Shown here one piece after another: positions 6,889-14,848 of a DNA stretch of 18,276 bases. The stretch's first letter is position 1; each line of letters opens with the position of its first letter. This stretch comes from an uncultured bacterium (GTDB taxonomy: Bacteria; Actinomycetota; Coriobacteriia; Coriobacteriales; Coriobacteriaceae): positions 1-18,276 of the forward strand of contig CAJMNK010000043.1 of assembly GCA_905214905.1 (NCBI GenBank). The letters run 5' to 3'. The notes under the pieces are model-generated. The model was not told the origin of the DNA. It worked only from the letters and a program-made list of their open reading frames with translations, and made no database searches. A program made the translations under genes and the position numbers.

Positions 6889-8001
6889 CTACGCCTCCTC
6901 TGCCATGAGGCCGACCGCCCACACCCAGCAGGCGAGCTCGCGCGCCGTGGCCACGTTCGCCTTGTTGCCGTGCACCCCGCGCGCGAGCAGCGCCTCCCGC
7001 CTCTCGACCAGCCTCCGCACGCCCTTGGCGGCATGCCTCCGGGCGGCCGGGTCCGGGGCCTGGCCCTTGGCGAAGTCCTTCGGCCGCCCGGAGCACGTCA
7101 GGTAGTGCCACGCGGCCTCGACCAGCGTCTTCCTCAGGTGCTTGTTGCCGGCCTTGGTGATCGCGCCCCTGCGGCCGCTCTCCCCGCTGGAGTGCTCGGA
7201 GGGCGTCAGGCCGACCCACGCGGCGAACGAGCGGGCGTTCCTGAACCTGGAGAACTCGCCGGCCTCGAACACGAGGTCGGCGGCGGAAGCGGTGTCGACG
7301 CCCTTGAGGCAGCGCAGGGAGTCGACCCTCTTCCGCCACCTGGGCTTGCGGGCCTCGGCCTCGACGAGCCCCTCGAGCCTCGCCTTCTCCTCCGCCGCCC
7401 GCCTGACCGCGTCGACGTAGTAGGCGAGCGCGTCGTTGTCGGCCCCCTCCGCGAACCTAATCGACTCGATCCAGGACCAGTGCGCCCGGGTCCAGTTGCC
7501 CTTCCTGCGGCCGGTGGGCGTCCTCTCGTCGAAGACGAGCCCGTGCCTTAGCAGGAACTTGGAGAGCCGCTGCTTCGAGCGCGAGAGGTCGTCCCTCGCG
7601 TCCTCGAGCGCCCTGGTCAGGTCGCGGGCGGCCTCGCACTCGTCGTCGGGGACCCACACCTCGACCACGTTGCCGACCGACAGCATGCGGGCGAGGAACT
7701 CGGCGTCGTTGCGGTCGTTCTTCCTGCGCCTGTCCGCGCTGGGCTTGATCATCTTCGAGACGGCGCCGACCACGCAGTCGACCCCCAGGCCGGAGAGCCT
7801 CTTCTGCAGGTCGAAGCCCGTGACCCCGGACTCGTACACGCACCTGGCCCCGGGGTCCACGGAGCGGACCCACTCCGCGACGGCGCCGGCGTCGTAGCCG
7901 AAGGTCGCGGCGCGCACCTCCCCGGTCATGACGTCGAGGGAGACGGCCTTTATCGAGCGGGCGTGGACGTCGAGGCCGACGAAGGTGGTAGTATCGAGCA
8001 T
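6889..8001 (-). CDS. IS110-family transposase (DEDD recombinase)
   Basis: This 370-residue protein has the two-domain IS110 plan. The N-terminal RuvC-like DEDD domain shows D11 (FVGLDVHARS), E57 (VYESGVTGF), and D96 and D99 (KNDRNDAEFLA). A helical middle follows. The C-terminal Transposase_20 domain contains GVDTASAADLVFEAGEFSRF, then SSGESGRRGAITKAGN, with S272 the likely nucleophile. Such enzymes recombine DNA guided by a bridge RNA. An in-frame ATG five codons upstream (8016) exists, but GAAGGGG sits at the right distance only for the ATG at 8001. All key residues are present and the frame is intact, so the element could be active. Codon use is far more GC-biased than in the neighbours. 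Confidence 0.93.
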   Translation of the reverse strand: MLDTTTFVGLDVHARSIKAVSLDVMTGEVRAATFGYDAGAVAEWVRSVDPGARCVYESGVTGFDLQKRLSGLGVDCVVGAVSKMIKPSADRRRKNDRNDAEFLARMLSVGNVVEVWVPDDECEAARDLTRALEDARDDLSRSKQRLSKFLLRHGLVFDERTPTGRRKGNWTRAHWSWIESIRFAEGADNDALAYYVDAVRRAAEEKARLEGLVEAEARKPRWRKRVDSLRCLKGVDTASAADLVFEAGEFSRFRNARSFAAWVGLTPSEHSSGESGRRGAITKAGNKHLRKTLVEAAWHYLTCSGRPKDFAKGQAPDPAARRHAAKGVRRLVERREALLARGVHGNKANVATARELACWVWAVGLMAEEA

Positions 8002-8108
8002 GGGAGCCCCTTCCATGAATGCGGCGTGGCCGCCGCGGCTGAATTAGACACTCACCATTGTCGGCCTAATCCGCGGTCTTTCATGCAGCAGGGGCTCTCA
8101 ATGTTTTT

Positions 8109-8162
8109 ATGTCCTGCTCATATCGTCTGTGCCGGCAAAAAGGGACTGTCCCCAACTGCCGG
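8109..8162 (+). repeat. Interspersed repeat, copy B, right of the IS110 element
   Basis: Starts with the 15-base block ATGTCCTGCTCATAT (8109-8123), then 14 bases absent from copy A (8124-8137), then AAAAGGGACTGTCCCCAAC and TGCCGG. It can fold as a nested hairpin: CCGGCA (8132-8137) with TGCCGG (8157-8162), and inside it GGGAC-T-GTCCC (8142-8152). Orientation is opposite to copy A. Its position before the kinase gene at 8250 may also place it in that gene's leader. Confidence 0.75.
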
Positions 8163-8249
8163 GCGGGACCGTTTAGCGGTGCAGCTGCCGACTGGGCAGG
8201 CTGAGCTGATATCCTTATGCGGTAATGTCTCGATTCGTTAGGATTGCAT

Positions 8250-11054
8250 GTGAGAGCTTCCGCTGTCCTTCGTTCAGTTATATATCGCACCTTGGCCGTC
8301 GCGCTTGCCGTGCTCGCCGTACTGAGCACCATCATGCCCGCCCCCGCCTATGCCGCCAATACCGATCAGCAGGTCAAAACAGTCCGCGTTGGTTGGCTTG
8401 TCAACAACGAGGGCTTCCAGGACGGCACCCCCGGCGAGCGTCTCTCGGGATGGGGTTACGAGTACCTCCAGACCCTCTCGTACTACACACCCGGCTGGCA
8501 GTACGAATACGTCTCCGGCACCTTCACCGAGCTTATGGAGAAGCTCGAAGCCGGCGAGATTGACCTCATGCCAAACATCTCCTACTCCGAAGAACGCGCC
8601 CAAAAACTTCTCTTCTCATCGAACCCCGAGGGCACCGAGCGCTACTACATCTATGCCAGGCCCGAGCGCGACGATCTGGCCAAGGGTGACCCCCGAGCGC
8701 TCCAAGGCCTTGCCATCGGCTGCAACCCCGGCGTTATGCAAACCTTCGTTGGCCAGCAATGGCTCGCCAACGAAGGAATCGCCTGCACATACAAGGAGTA
8801 TGACGGAAACTCCGTTCTCTTTGATGCGCTGGCAAACGGCGAGGTCGATGCCGTCATCATGAACGACACGACCTCGTCGCCCAGTGCCTCCCCCATGTTC
8901 TACATTGGGTCGAGCGACTACTATTTTGCCGTCCCCAAAAGCCGCCCCGACCTGATGGACGACATCAATGCCGCCATGACAGCAATCGCCCGCGTCAACC
9001 CACGCTATAACGACGAAGTCAAATCTCACTACTCGGCCCAAAACAGCGGTTCATCATCGCTCAACGGCCCCGAATGTTCCTGGCTCAAAGCAAACAACAA
9101 CATCATCACGCTCGGCTACATTACGGGCAAGCTCCCCTACTGCAACGAAGACGAAGACGGCAAAATGGAAGGCTCGCTCGCATCGCTTGCGACGACGCTA
9201 CACGATAAATTTGGCATTACGGTCAAAACCGTCGCCTTTGATAGCTACAAGATGATGTCAAAGGCCCTGTCAGAGGGAAGCATAGACGTTGCGCTGCCGG
9301 CATACCGAGATTACTGGTTTGCCGAGCAATCAGGCGTTGTGCAGTCGGTATCGTTGGGGACCATGTCCCTCACCGCCATCCACACCGGCAGTAACCTGAA
9401 AAAAGACCTTCAGAACATCGCCTGTACCAAATCATCGTTTGTCAACAAAAATGCACTTGAAAGTCTATTCCCCACAGCGACCGTAACCGAATACCAATCC
9501 GACGATGAAGCGTTCGACGCCCTCAGGAAGGGAACGGCGCGCTGCATCGTCGCTCCCAGTTCACGCGTAAAAACCATCGGTGACCGTTATGATCTCGAGG
9601 ACTGCGAGACGGTCGAGCTCCCTGACACCTGTGACCTCGCGTGCTTGATGTCGCGCGGCAAGCCCGAACTGCTGGGAATCATCAACAAGGGCATCATCAA
9701 TGCCGGAGAATCGCTCTCCGCAAGTAATTACTCCTCCACGTCGTACACGGCCCAGGAATCCAACACGCTTCAATTCCTTTATCGCAACCGCACCGCCATT
9801 GCAGCTACCCTCATCGGTATATTGTCGGTCGGCATCGTCCTGCTCATCTGGGCGCTCGTGCGCGCTCGAACCGAGCGCAAAAAAGCCGATGCTGCCAACG
9901 CCGCTAAGACGGCATTCCTCACGCGCATGAGCCACGACATCCGTACGCCGCTCAACGGTATCCTGGGCCTTATCGAAATTGAAGAATTGAAGGAAGGCGA
10001 TATGCAAGTCGCCCGCGAGAGCCGTGCCAAGGCGCGCGTTGCCGCCAATCACCTGCTCTCGCTGATCAACGACATCCTCGAGATGGGAAAAATCGAAGAC
10101 CGCAAGCTAACACTGGAACATGCGCCTTTTAACCTCAAAGAGCTTTGTGACGATACGCTGGTGCTGTGCAAGCTCCGCGCGTCCAGTAACGGCATCACAA
10201 TGCAGGACAATAGTCTACCGTACGCCACGGGGCCATACATGATCGGCAGTCCCACCCATATCCGACGGATCATAATCAACCTGCTAGACAACAGCATTAA
10301 GTACAACAAGCACGGCGGCTCCGTCACCTTTAGCTCACAGACCGAGCCACTCGATAACGGGCGCGCGCTCTTTTGCTTTAGCGTTTCGGACACCGGCATT
10401 GGCATGGTTCCCGAGTTTTTAAAGCATATCTATGAGCCGTTTGCCCAGGAAGGTGACGATGCGCGCAGCAAGTTCCAGGGAACCGGCATGGGCATGCCAA
10501 TCGTCAAGTCACTTATTGAACTGATGGGCGGCACGATTGAGATTTCGAGTGAGGTTGGCGTGGGAAGTACGTTCAACGTCCAGATTCCGCTCGATATCGA
10601 CAAGAACCCTCAGGCAGGAGAACGTGCGGACGGCCAGGCAAACAGCTGCTCGCTTGCCGGTATGAACGTCCTTTTGGCAGAAGATAACGAGCTCAATGCC
10701 GAGGTTGCCCAGGCTCTGCTCGAAAGCGAGGGCATCGTCGTAACTCACGCCGCCGACGGCAACGAAACGGTCGACCTATACGTTGGCCGTCCCGCCGGCA
10801 GCTTCGATGCAATCCTGATGGACATCATGATGCCGGGCATGGACGGCTATGAGGCAACCCGCGCGATTCGCCTGAGCAAGAAGGCCGATGCAGCCGATAT
10901 CCCCATCATCGCGCTCACCGCCAATGCCTTTGCCGAGGACGCCAAGGCGGCACACGACGCCGGCATGAACGCCCATCTGTCCAAACCGCTCGACTTTAAC
11001 AAGCTCAAAATTATACTCGCCCGCATCAAGAAAAACGGACCCGTTTCGCTATAG
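8250..11054 (+). CDS. Hybrid sensor histidine kinase with two solute-binding sensor domains (BvgS/EvgS-like)
   Basis: This 934-residue membrane sensor starts with a signal sequence ending in AYA-ANT near residue 36. Two SBP_bac_3-like venus-flytrap domains follow outside the cell (about 40-260 and 280-505; the first includes LEAGEIDLMPNISYSEERAQ). One membrane helix lies near 515-537, then HisKA with H562 in MSHDIRTPLNG, HATPase_c with NLLDNSIKYN, DTGIGM and GTGMGMP, and a receiver domain with D858 in LMDIMMPGMDG. There is no PAS domain, HPt domain or second receiver, unlike BvgS. GTG at 8250 is chosen because TAGGA lies six bases upstream; TTG at 8244 is too close to it. Role: probably sensing a small solute, such as an amino acid, and passing phosphate to an unlinked partner. 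The next gene starts 42 bases downstream. Confidence 0.9.
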   Translation: MRASAVLRSVIYRTLAVALAVLAVLSTIMPAPAYAANTDQQVKTVRVGWLVNNEGFQDGTPGERLSGWGYEYLQTLSYYTPGWQYEYVSGTFTELMEKLEAGEIDLMPNISYSEERAQKLLFSSNPEGTERYYIYARPERDDLAKGDPRALQGLAIGCNPGVMQTFVGQQWLANEGIACTYKEYDGNSVLFDALANGEVDAVIMNDTTSSPSASPMFYIGSSDYYFAVPKSRPDLMDDINAAMTAIARVNPRYNDEVKSHYSAQNSGSSSLNGPECSWLKANNNIITLGYITGKLPYCNEDEDGKMEGSLASLATTLHDKFGITVKTVAFDSYKMMSKALSEGSIDVALPAYRDYWFAEQSGVVQSVSLGTMSLTAIHTGSNLKKDLQNIACTKSSFVNKNALESLFPTATVTEYQSDDEAFDALRKGTARCIVAPSSRVKTIGDRYDLEDCETVELPDTCDLACLMSRGKPELLGIINKGIINAGESLSASNYSSTSYTAQESNTLQFLYRNRTAIAATLIGILSVGIVLLIWALVRARTERKKADAANAAKTAFLTRMSHDIRTPLNGILGLIEIEELKEGDMQVARESRAKARVAANHLLSLINDILEMGKIEDRKLTLEHAPFNLKELCDDTLVLCKLRASSNGITMQDNSLPYATGPYMIGSPTHIRRIIINLLDNSIKYNKHGGSVTFSSQTEPLDNGRALFCFSVSDTGIGMVPEFLKHIYEPFAQEGDDARSKFQGTGMGMPIVKSLIELMGGTIEISSEVGVGSTFNVQIPLDIDKNPQAGERADGQANSCSLAGMNVLLAEDNELNAEVAQALLESEGIVVTHAADGNETVDLYVGRPAGSFDAILMDIMMPGMDGYEATRAIRLSKKADAADIPIIALTANAFAEDAKAAHDAGMNAHLSKPLDFNKLKIILARIKKNGPVSL

Positions 11055-11096
11055 TTTGTGCTCAACCACCACGCACGACCAGAAAGGAAGCCAACG

Positions 11097-11576
11097 ATGT
11101 TTAGGCCCTTACGTCGAAAGAAACGCGCCATCACTGACGAGGAAGCGCGCGAACTGCTCGCTACCTGCAAGCGCGGCGTCTTTGCCGTCAACGGCGACGA
11201 TGGCTACCCGTACGCCATTCCCGTCAACTACTTCTTTGACACCGAGCACGACAAGATTTATTTCCATGGCGCCAAAGCCGGCCACAAGGTCGACGCACTC
11301 AAGCGCGATGACAAGGTCTGCTTTACCGTTTACGGCAACGAGTGGCACAAGGACGGTGACTGGGCTCCCTACGTTATGAGTACCGTGGTCTTTGGCCGCT
11401 GTCGCCTGGCGAACGACACTCCCGCGTTTATCGAAGACAAAGTCCGCCAGCTCGCCCTTAAGTACTACCCTTCCGCCGAGGAAGTCGAAGAGGAAATCGC
11501 CAAGGACATTAAGGGCGTCCAGCTCTACGAGATTACGATTGAGCATCTCTGCGGCAAGCAGATTCAGGAAAAGTAA
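11097..11576 (+). CDS. NimA-like pyridoxamine 5'-phosphate oxidase family flavoprotein
   Basis: This 159-residue cytoplasmic protein has the FMN-binding split-barrel fold. It starts with a basic stretch (MFRPLRRKKR), then the typical helix ITDEEARELLATC, strands KRGVFAVNGDDGYPYAIPVNYFF (residues 26-48) and KIYFHGAKAGHKVDAL (53-68). His63 matches the conserved histidine of Nim proteins. The family includes 5-nitroimidazole reductases and many enzymes of unknown substrate; resistance should not be assumed from sequence. The ATG at 11097 has AGAAAGGA eight bases upstream; a GTG at 11058 would extend the frame but lacks a ribosome site. It lies 42 bases after the hybrid kinase, so it may be cotranscribed and could be an output of that sensor. 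A strong terminator follows. Confidence 0.87.
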   Translation: MFRPLRRKKRAITDEEARELLATCKRGVFAVNGDDGYPYAIPVNYFFDTEHDKIYFHGAKAGHKVDALKRDDKVCFTVYGNEWHKDGDWAPYVMSTVVFGRCRLANDTPAFIEDKVRQLALKYYPSAEEVEEEIAKDIKGVQLYEITIEHLCGKQIQEK

Positions 11577-11603
11577 GCCCCTCAGCAGGCCTCATCAATA
11601 ACA

Positions 11604-11643
11604 ATATGGCCTGGTTCCAACCCACCTTGGAACCAGGCCATAT
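11604..11643. terminator. Bidirectional terminator with a perfect 17-bp stem
   Basis: ATATGGCCTGGTTCCAA (11604-11620) pairs without mismatch with its complement at 11627-11643 around a CCCACC loop. It lies between the convergent flavoprotein gene and the second hybrid kinase, whose stop is at 11646. T-tracts on both sides are poor, so function as a terminator is likely but not certain. Confidence 0.75.
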
Positions 11644-11645
11644 GC

Positions 11646-13838
11646 TTATAGAGCGTCGACGGCTATGTGCGCAAGCGCCTCAATGAGCTCCTGCGAGCTC
11701 ACGGGTTTACTCAGGTGCGCGTCCATGCCCGCCTCGCGCGAAAGCCTGCGGTCGTCGGCAAAGGCGTTGGCGCTCACGGCGATAATCGGCGTGGTCGCGG
11801 CATCCTCGCGATCGAGTGCTCGAATCTGACGTGTGGCCTCAAGGCCATCGATGCCCGGCATCATGATGTCCATCAACACCACGTCGTACTCGTGCGGCAC
11901 GCTCGCGGCAAACATCTCGACGGCAGACTCACCATCCCTAGCGTGTGTCACGACGGCACCGGCACGGCTGAGCGTAAACTGCGCGATCTCGGCATTCAGA
12001 TCGTTATCCTCTACGAGCAAAACGCGCAAGCCCTGGAGTGCATCGCCGTCTCCCGCGTCCACGCGCACAGCCTGAGGAATCTCGGAGCGCTTGCATTTCT
12101 CGAACGGCAGGCGGATGGTAAACGTCGTCCCCTGCCCCAAGACGCTCGTAAAACTCATGGTTCCGCCCATAAGCTCGACCAACTGTTTTGCGATAGGCGC
12201 GCCCAGGCCAGTTCCCGATGAAGCGCCTTCCACCTGTTGCCCCTCACGGCAAAACGGCTCGTAGAGGCGCTGTTGGAACTCCTCGCTCATGCCAATACCG
12301 TTGTCGGCGATCGTGTATTCATAGACGGGGATGCCATCCGCTGGCTCCACCTCGCGGCACACCAGGCGAACATAGCCGCCCTGGCGGTTGTACTTGACGG
12401 CATTGCCGGCAATATTGAGCAACAAGCGCTTGAGGTGCGTCACGCTCACCCGCGCATAGGGATGATTAAGCGTCTGCTGGTCGCAGATAATTGTCACCAG
12501 ACGCTCCTCGGCCTGGCGCTCCAGAATATCGCGCACCTCGTGGTTGAGGGTCACCAAGTTTGTGGGAACAAGCTCCAGATCGATTTGCCCGCTCTCCAGG
12601 CGACTCATATCCAGGGCCTCGTTGGCAAGGTCGAGCAGCAGTCCCGATGCCGTCCAGATCTTTGAGCGGCACTCGGTCTGCTTTTGCAGATCGTCCGCAT
12701 TGGCATCGCCGACCTCGACCATGCCGCGAATGCCGTTGATGGGCGTGCGCAGATCGTGGCTCATGCGACGCAAAAACTCCGTCTTTGCCGAGTTGGCAGA
12801 CGAGGCCTCACGCGCTGCCTTTGCCAGCTTGTCGCCATAGTCGCGCTCCTGCTGCAGTAAGTCCGTCAAACGTCGACGATCAGCGCGGCGACGCACCATC
12901 ACAACAACGGCTATAACACCGCTGTAGAGCACCAGCACGCCGGCAGCAACAGCCGCGACGACCTCAAAGTAGCGCCGCGCCGAGGCATAGGTGTACACGT
13001 AGAACCCGCGCGCTTTTCCAAATGTGCCCAAATACCACTCGCCGCTGGCGTTGACCAGTCGGACTTTGCCGGGCAGGCATCGATCCTTTATACCGTCGAC
13101 AATTAAGACATCCGTCGCAGGCAGATTGAATACGCCCAATATGGTGGGTTCAACGGCATTGGTCGCAACAACCTTGCCGTCGCTTTCGATCACGATATTG
13201 CCGCTGTCAATGGTCTCATAACCACCGAGCAGGCTCTGCAGTTTGAGCGTATTGCTTGCAACTGCCTTCGCGCTCTGATGCCTGACCGCGATAACGATGC
13301 CCTCGCCATCTTGCCGGGTCACGCAACCAATGTCTGCAACCGAATCATCCGAAAGCGTAATGCGGGCGGTATAGGACTTAAGCGGATGGGCTGCCACCTC
13401 CAGCACGGGTGCTTCCTTGAGATACGTAGCGAGCGACTCGTAGCCCACGCCATCCGTCGAGGACTCGGACACCAAATTGCCCGATGCGTCCGTCACGATC
13501 AGTGCGCTCACGTTGAACTGGTCGGCATATTGCTCCAGCATGGCGTTATCCACCGAACCGTCGCGCTCCATATCGCGCGCCGTCTCTCCGGCGATCTCCA
13601 TAACGCGAATCAGGTTTTTGGTCGTATAGGCGCTATTGAATGCATCGTAGGAAAGGCTCTGCGTCGCCACGTAATCGACAACGTCGGCAAAGCGCTGCTC
13701 GGCCTGAGCTGTCGTGTAGCCGTAGCTCATCATGCCGGCAACAACGGAGAGCGCTATCCCCAGCAGGGCGACAAGGAGCCATGCCCCTGTCGAACGATTG
13801 CCCCGCTCCTGAGCGGCGTGGTCGGGTGCATCGATCAT
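11646..13838 (-). CDS. Hybrid sensor histidine kinase with Cache-like sensor and receiver domain
   Basis: This 730-residue membrane sensor has a first membrane helix near residues 19-41 and an extracytoplasmic region of about 250 residues (42-292), consistent with a double Cache sensor, with SALIVTDASGNLVSES near 110-125. The second helix is near 293-315, followed by a basic coiled linker. HisKA has H361 in MSHDLRTPING; HATPase_c has NIAGNAVKYN, DNGIGM and GTGLGAP; a receiver domain carries D657 in LMDIMMPGIDG. No HPt or output domain follows. The ATG at 13838 overlaps the stop of the upstream solute-binding gene (ATGA) and GGAGGG sits seven bases upstream, so translation is coupled. The binding protein may deliver its ligand to this kinase. 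The kinase-receiver half closely resembles that of the convergent kinase at 8250-11054, suggesting shared ancestry or partners. Confidence 0.9.
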   Translation of the reverse strand: MIDAPDHAAQERGNRSTGAWLLVALLGIALSVVAGMMSYGYTTAQAEQRFADVVDYVATQSLSYDAFNSAYTTKNLIRVMEIAGETARDMERDGSVDNAMLEQYADQFNVSALIVTDASGNLVSESSTDGVGYESLATYLKEAPVLEVAAHPLKSYTARITLSDDSVADIGCVTRQDGEGIVIAVRHQSAKAVASNTLKLQSLLGGYETIDSGNIVIESDGKVVATNAVEPTILGVFNLPATDVLIVDGIKDRCLPGKVRLVNASGEWYLGTFGKARGFYVYTYASARRYFEVVAAVAAGVLVLYSGVIAVVVMVRRRADRRRLTDLLQQERDYGDKLAKAAREASSANSAKTEFLRRMSHDLRTPINGIRGMVEVGDANADDLQKQTECRSKIWTASGLLLDLANEALDMSRLESGQIDLELVPTNLVTLNHEVRDILERQAEERLVTIICDQQTLNHPYARVSVTHLKRLLLNIAGNAVKYNRQGGYVRLVCREVEPADGIPVYEYTIADNGIGMSEEFQQRLYEPFCREGQQVEGASSGTGLGAPIAKQLVELMGGTMSFTSVLGQGTTFTIRLPFEKCKRSEIPQAVRVDAGDGDALQGLRVLLVEDNDLNAEIAQFTLSRAGAVVTHARDGESAVEMFAASVPHEYDVVLMDIMMPGIDGLEATRQIRALDREDAATTPIIAVSANAFADDRRLSREAGMDAHLSKPVSSQELIEALAHIAVDAL

Positions 13839-14704
13839 GAAAGGCCCTCCATATTCAAAAATGGCGAAGGGTCATCAAAGTACTTTGACACCAGACGTTC
13901 CATGGTGCCATCGGCAAGCATTTCTTGGTAGGCACGGGTGAGTTTAACGTCGATGCCACGCGTATCGTTGATATCGAAAGCAGTGCCCAAACCAACCTCT
14001 AACAGCGGCTCATCCAAAATGCGATACGTCACACCATAGTCTTTTTCGTAGGCGAGCAGCGAGGACTCATGCGCGGCGATGGCGTCGACCAGACCTTCGA
14101 CGAGCGCCGGGTTCAGGTATGAGCGGTCCGAAAAGCAGTAGAGCTCTTTGATCTGCGGAACGTTTTCATTTGTATGATTGAGCAAAATGTCCTCGGGCTT
14201 GGTGGTGGACTGGACCGCCACGACCTTATCCTCAAGATCGGCAAGCGTGTAGATATCGCTCTGGGGATCGACCGCGACCACCTGGCGGCTCGCAAGGTAC
14301 GGGCCGGCCCAACGATACTCGTTTTCGCGACCCGTCATGCTAAAGCTGCCCATGACGCAATCGAGCTCGCCGCTCGCCAGCAGCTCTTTCTTCTTTTCCC
14401 AATCGATCAGCTGGTACTTTGGCTTGTAACCAATGCGGGCCAAAGCCTCGGTCAATATCTCGACATCCAGGCCAACGATATCGCCGTACTCATCGGTATA
14501 CACAAACGGTGGATAGAGGTCGCTTCCGACGTCGAGCGTCTTAAGGTCGTCGTCTTTGACCTGCGAGGCATCCAGACCTTCTAATGCAGACGTCGAGGCT
14601 CCGTCATTCGACCCGGAACAGCCAGCTATCGCTACGACAAAGGCGCTCGCCACCGCAAGCGCAACAAACAACGAAATGGCAACCGAGCGACGGGGTCTTT
14701 TCAT
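13835..14704 (-). CDS. Extracellular solute-binding lipoprotein, family 3
   Basis: This 289-residue protein starts with MKRPRRSVAISL, a hydrophobic signal and the lipobox IAGC (residues 26-29, Cys29 lipid-anchored). The SBP_bac_3 domain follows: DVGSDLYPPFVYTDEYGDIV, GLDVEILTEALARIGYKPKY, SGELDCVMGSFSMTGRENEY and ADGTMERLVSKYF at the end. Such proteins bind amino acids or similar polar solutes. No permease or ATPase is adjacent; instead the gene overlaps the start of a hybrid kinase by four bases, so a sensing rather than uptake role is inferred. The open frame extends upstream to 14848, but only ATG 14704 gives a proper lipoprotein signal, with GGAG a few bases upstream. Confidence 0.9.
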   Translation of the reverse strand: MKRPRRSVAISLFVALAVASAFVVAIAGCSGSNDGASTSALEGLDASQVKDDDLKTLDVGSDLYPPFVYTDEYGDIVGLDVEILTEALARIGYKPKYQLIDWEKKKELLASGELDCVMGSFSMTGRENEYRWAGPYLASRQVVAVDPQSDIYTLADLEDKVVAVQSTTKPEDILLNHTNENVPQIKELYCFSDRSYLNPALVEGLVDAIAAHESSLLAYEKDYGVTYRILDEPLLEVGLGTAFDINDTRGIDVKLTRAYQEMLADGTMERLVSKYFDDPSPFLNMEGLS

Positions 14705-14796
14705 CAAGCTCCAGACGATCCTGTTTACAGACTGAAATGGTTGAAAATAATAGCAAACAAAACCACACGAGTGCCCAATGGTTACAGACGTTTTAC

Positions 14797-14838
14797 CATG
14801 CGGGGCCTTCCAGCCGACTTGGCAGAAGGCCCCGCATG
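14797..14838. terminator. GC-rich hairpin after the aminotransferase gene
   Basis: CATGCGGGGCCTTC (14797-14810) pairs perfectly over 14 bp with GAAGGCCCCGCATG (14825-14838), with a 14-base loop. It is downstream of the minus-strand PLP enzyme (stop at 14849) and upstream of the lipoprotein gene. The sequence after the stem on the minus strand (GTAAAACG) is not U-rich, so it may act only partly as an intrinsic terminator. Confidence 0.55.
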
Positions 14839-14848
14839 CAGTGCTCAC

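Larger units (their letters stand above)
6634..8108 (-). mobile_element. IS110-family insertion sequence (outer limits)
   Basis: The transposase gene with flanking non-coding DNA lies between copies A and B of the interspersed repeat. These limits are the maximum extent: IS110-family elements lack long terminal inverted repeats and usually make no clear target duplication, so exact ends cannot be read here. The segment 6889-8001 is strikingly richer in G and C, with nearly every third codon position G or C, unlike its neighbours, supporting acquisition from elsewhere. It sits in the intergenic space between the potassium channel and a sensor kinase without breaking either coding region. Confidence 0.75.

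Noticed and set aside
6736..7551. 271-residue plus-strand frame opposite the transposase
   Set aside because: An artefact of very high GC content (few stop codons) in the antisense of a clear IS110 transposase.
8109..8162. Repeat copy B as a terminal inverted repeat of the IS
   Set aside because: IS110 elements lack such ends and the similarity extends outward into repeat sequence, so an independent repeat family is likelier.
14705..14848. N-terminal extension of the solute-binding protein
   Set aside because: It would bury the lipoprotein signal; the internal ATG gives a proper signal peptide and lipobox.
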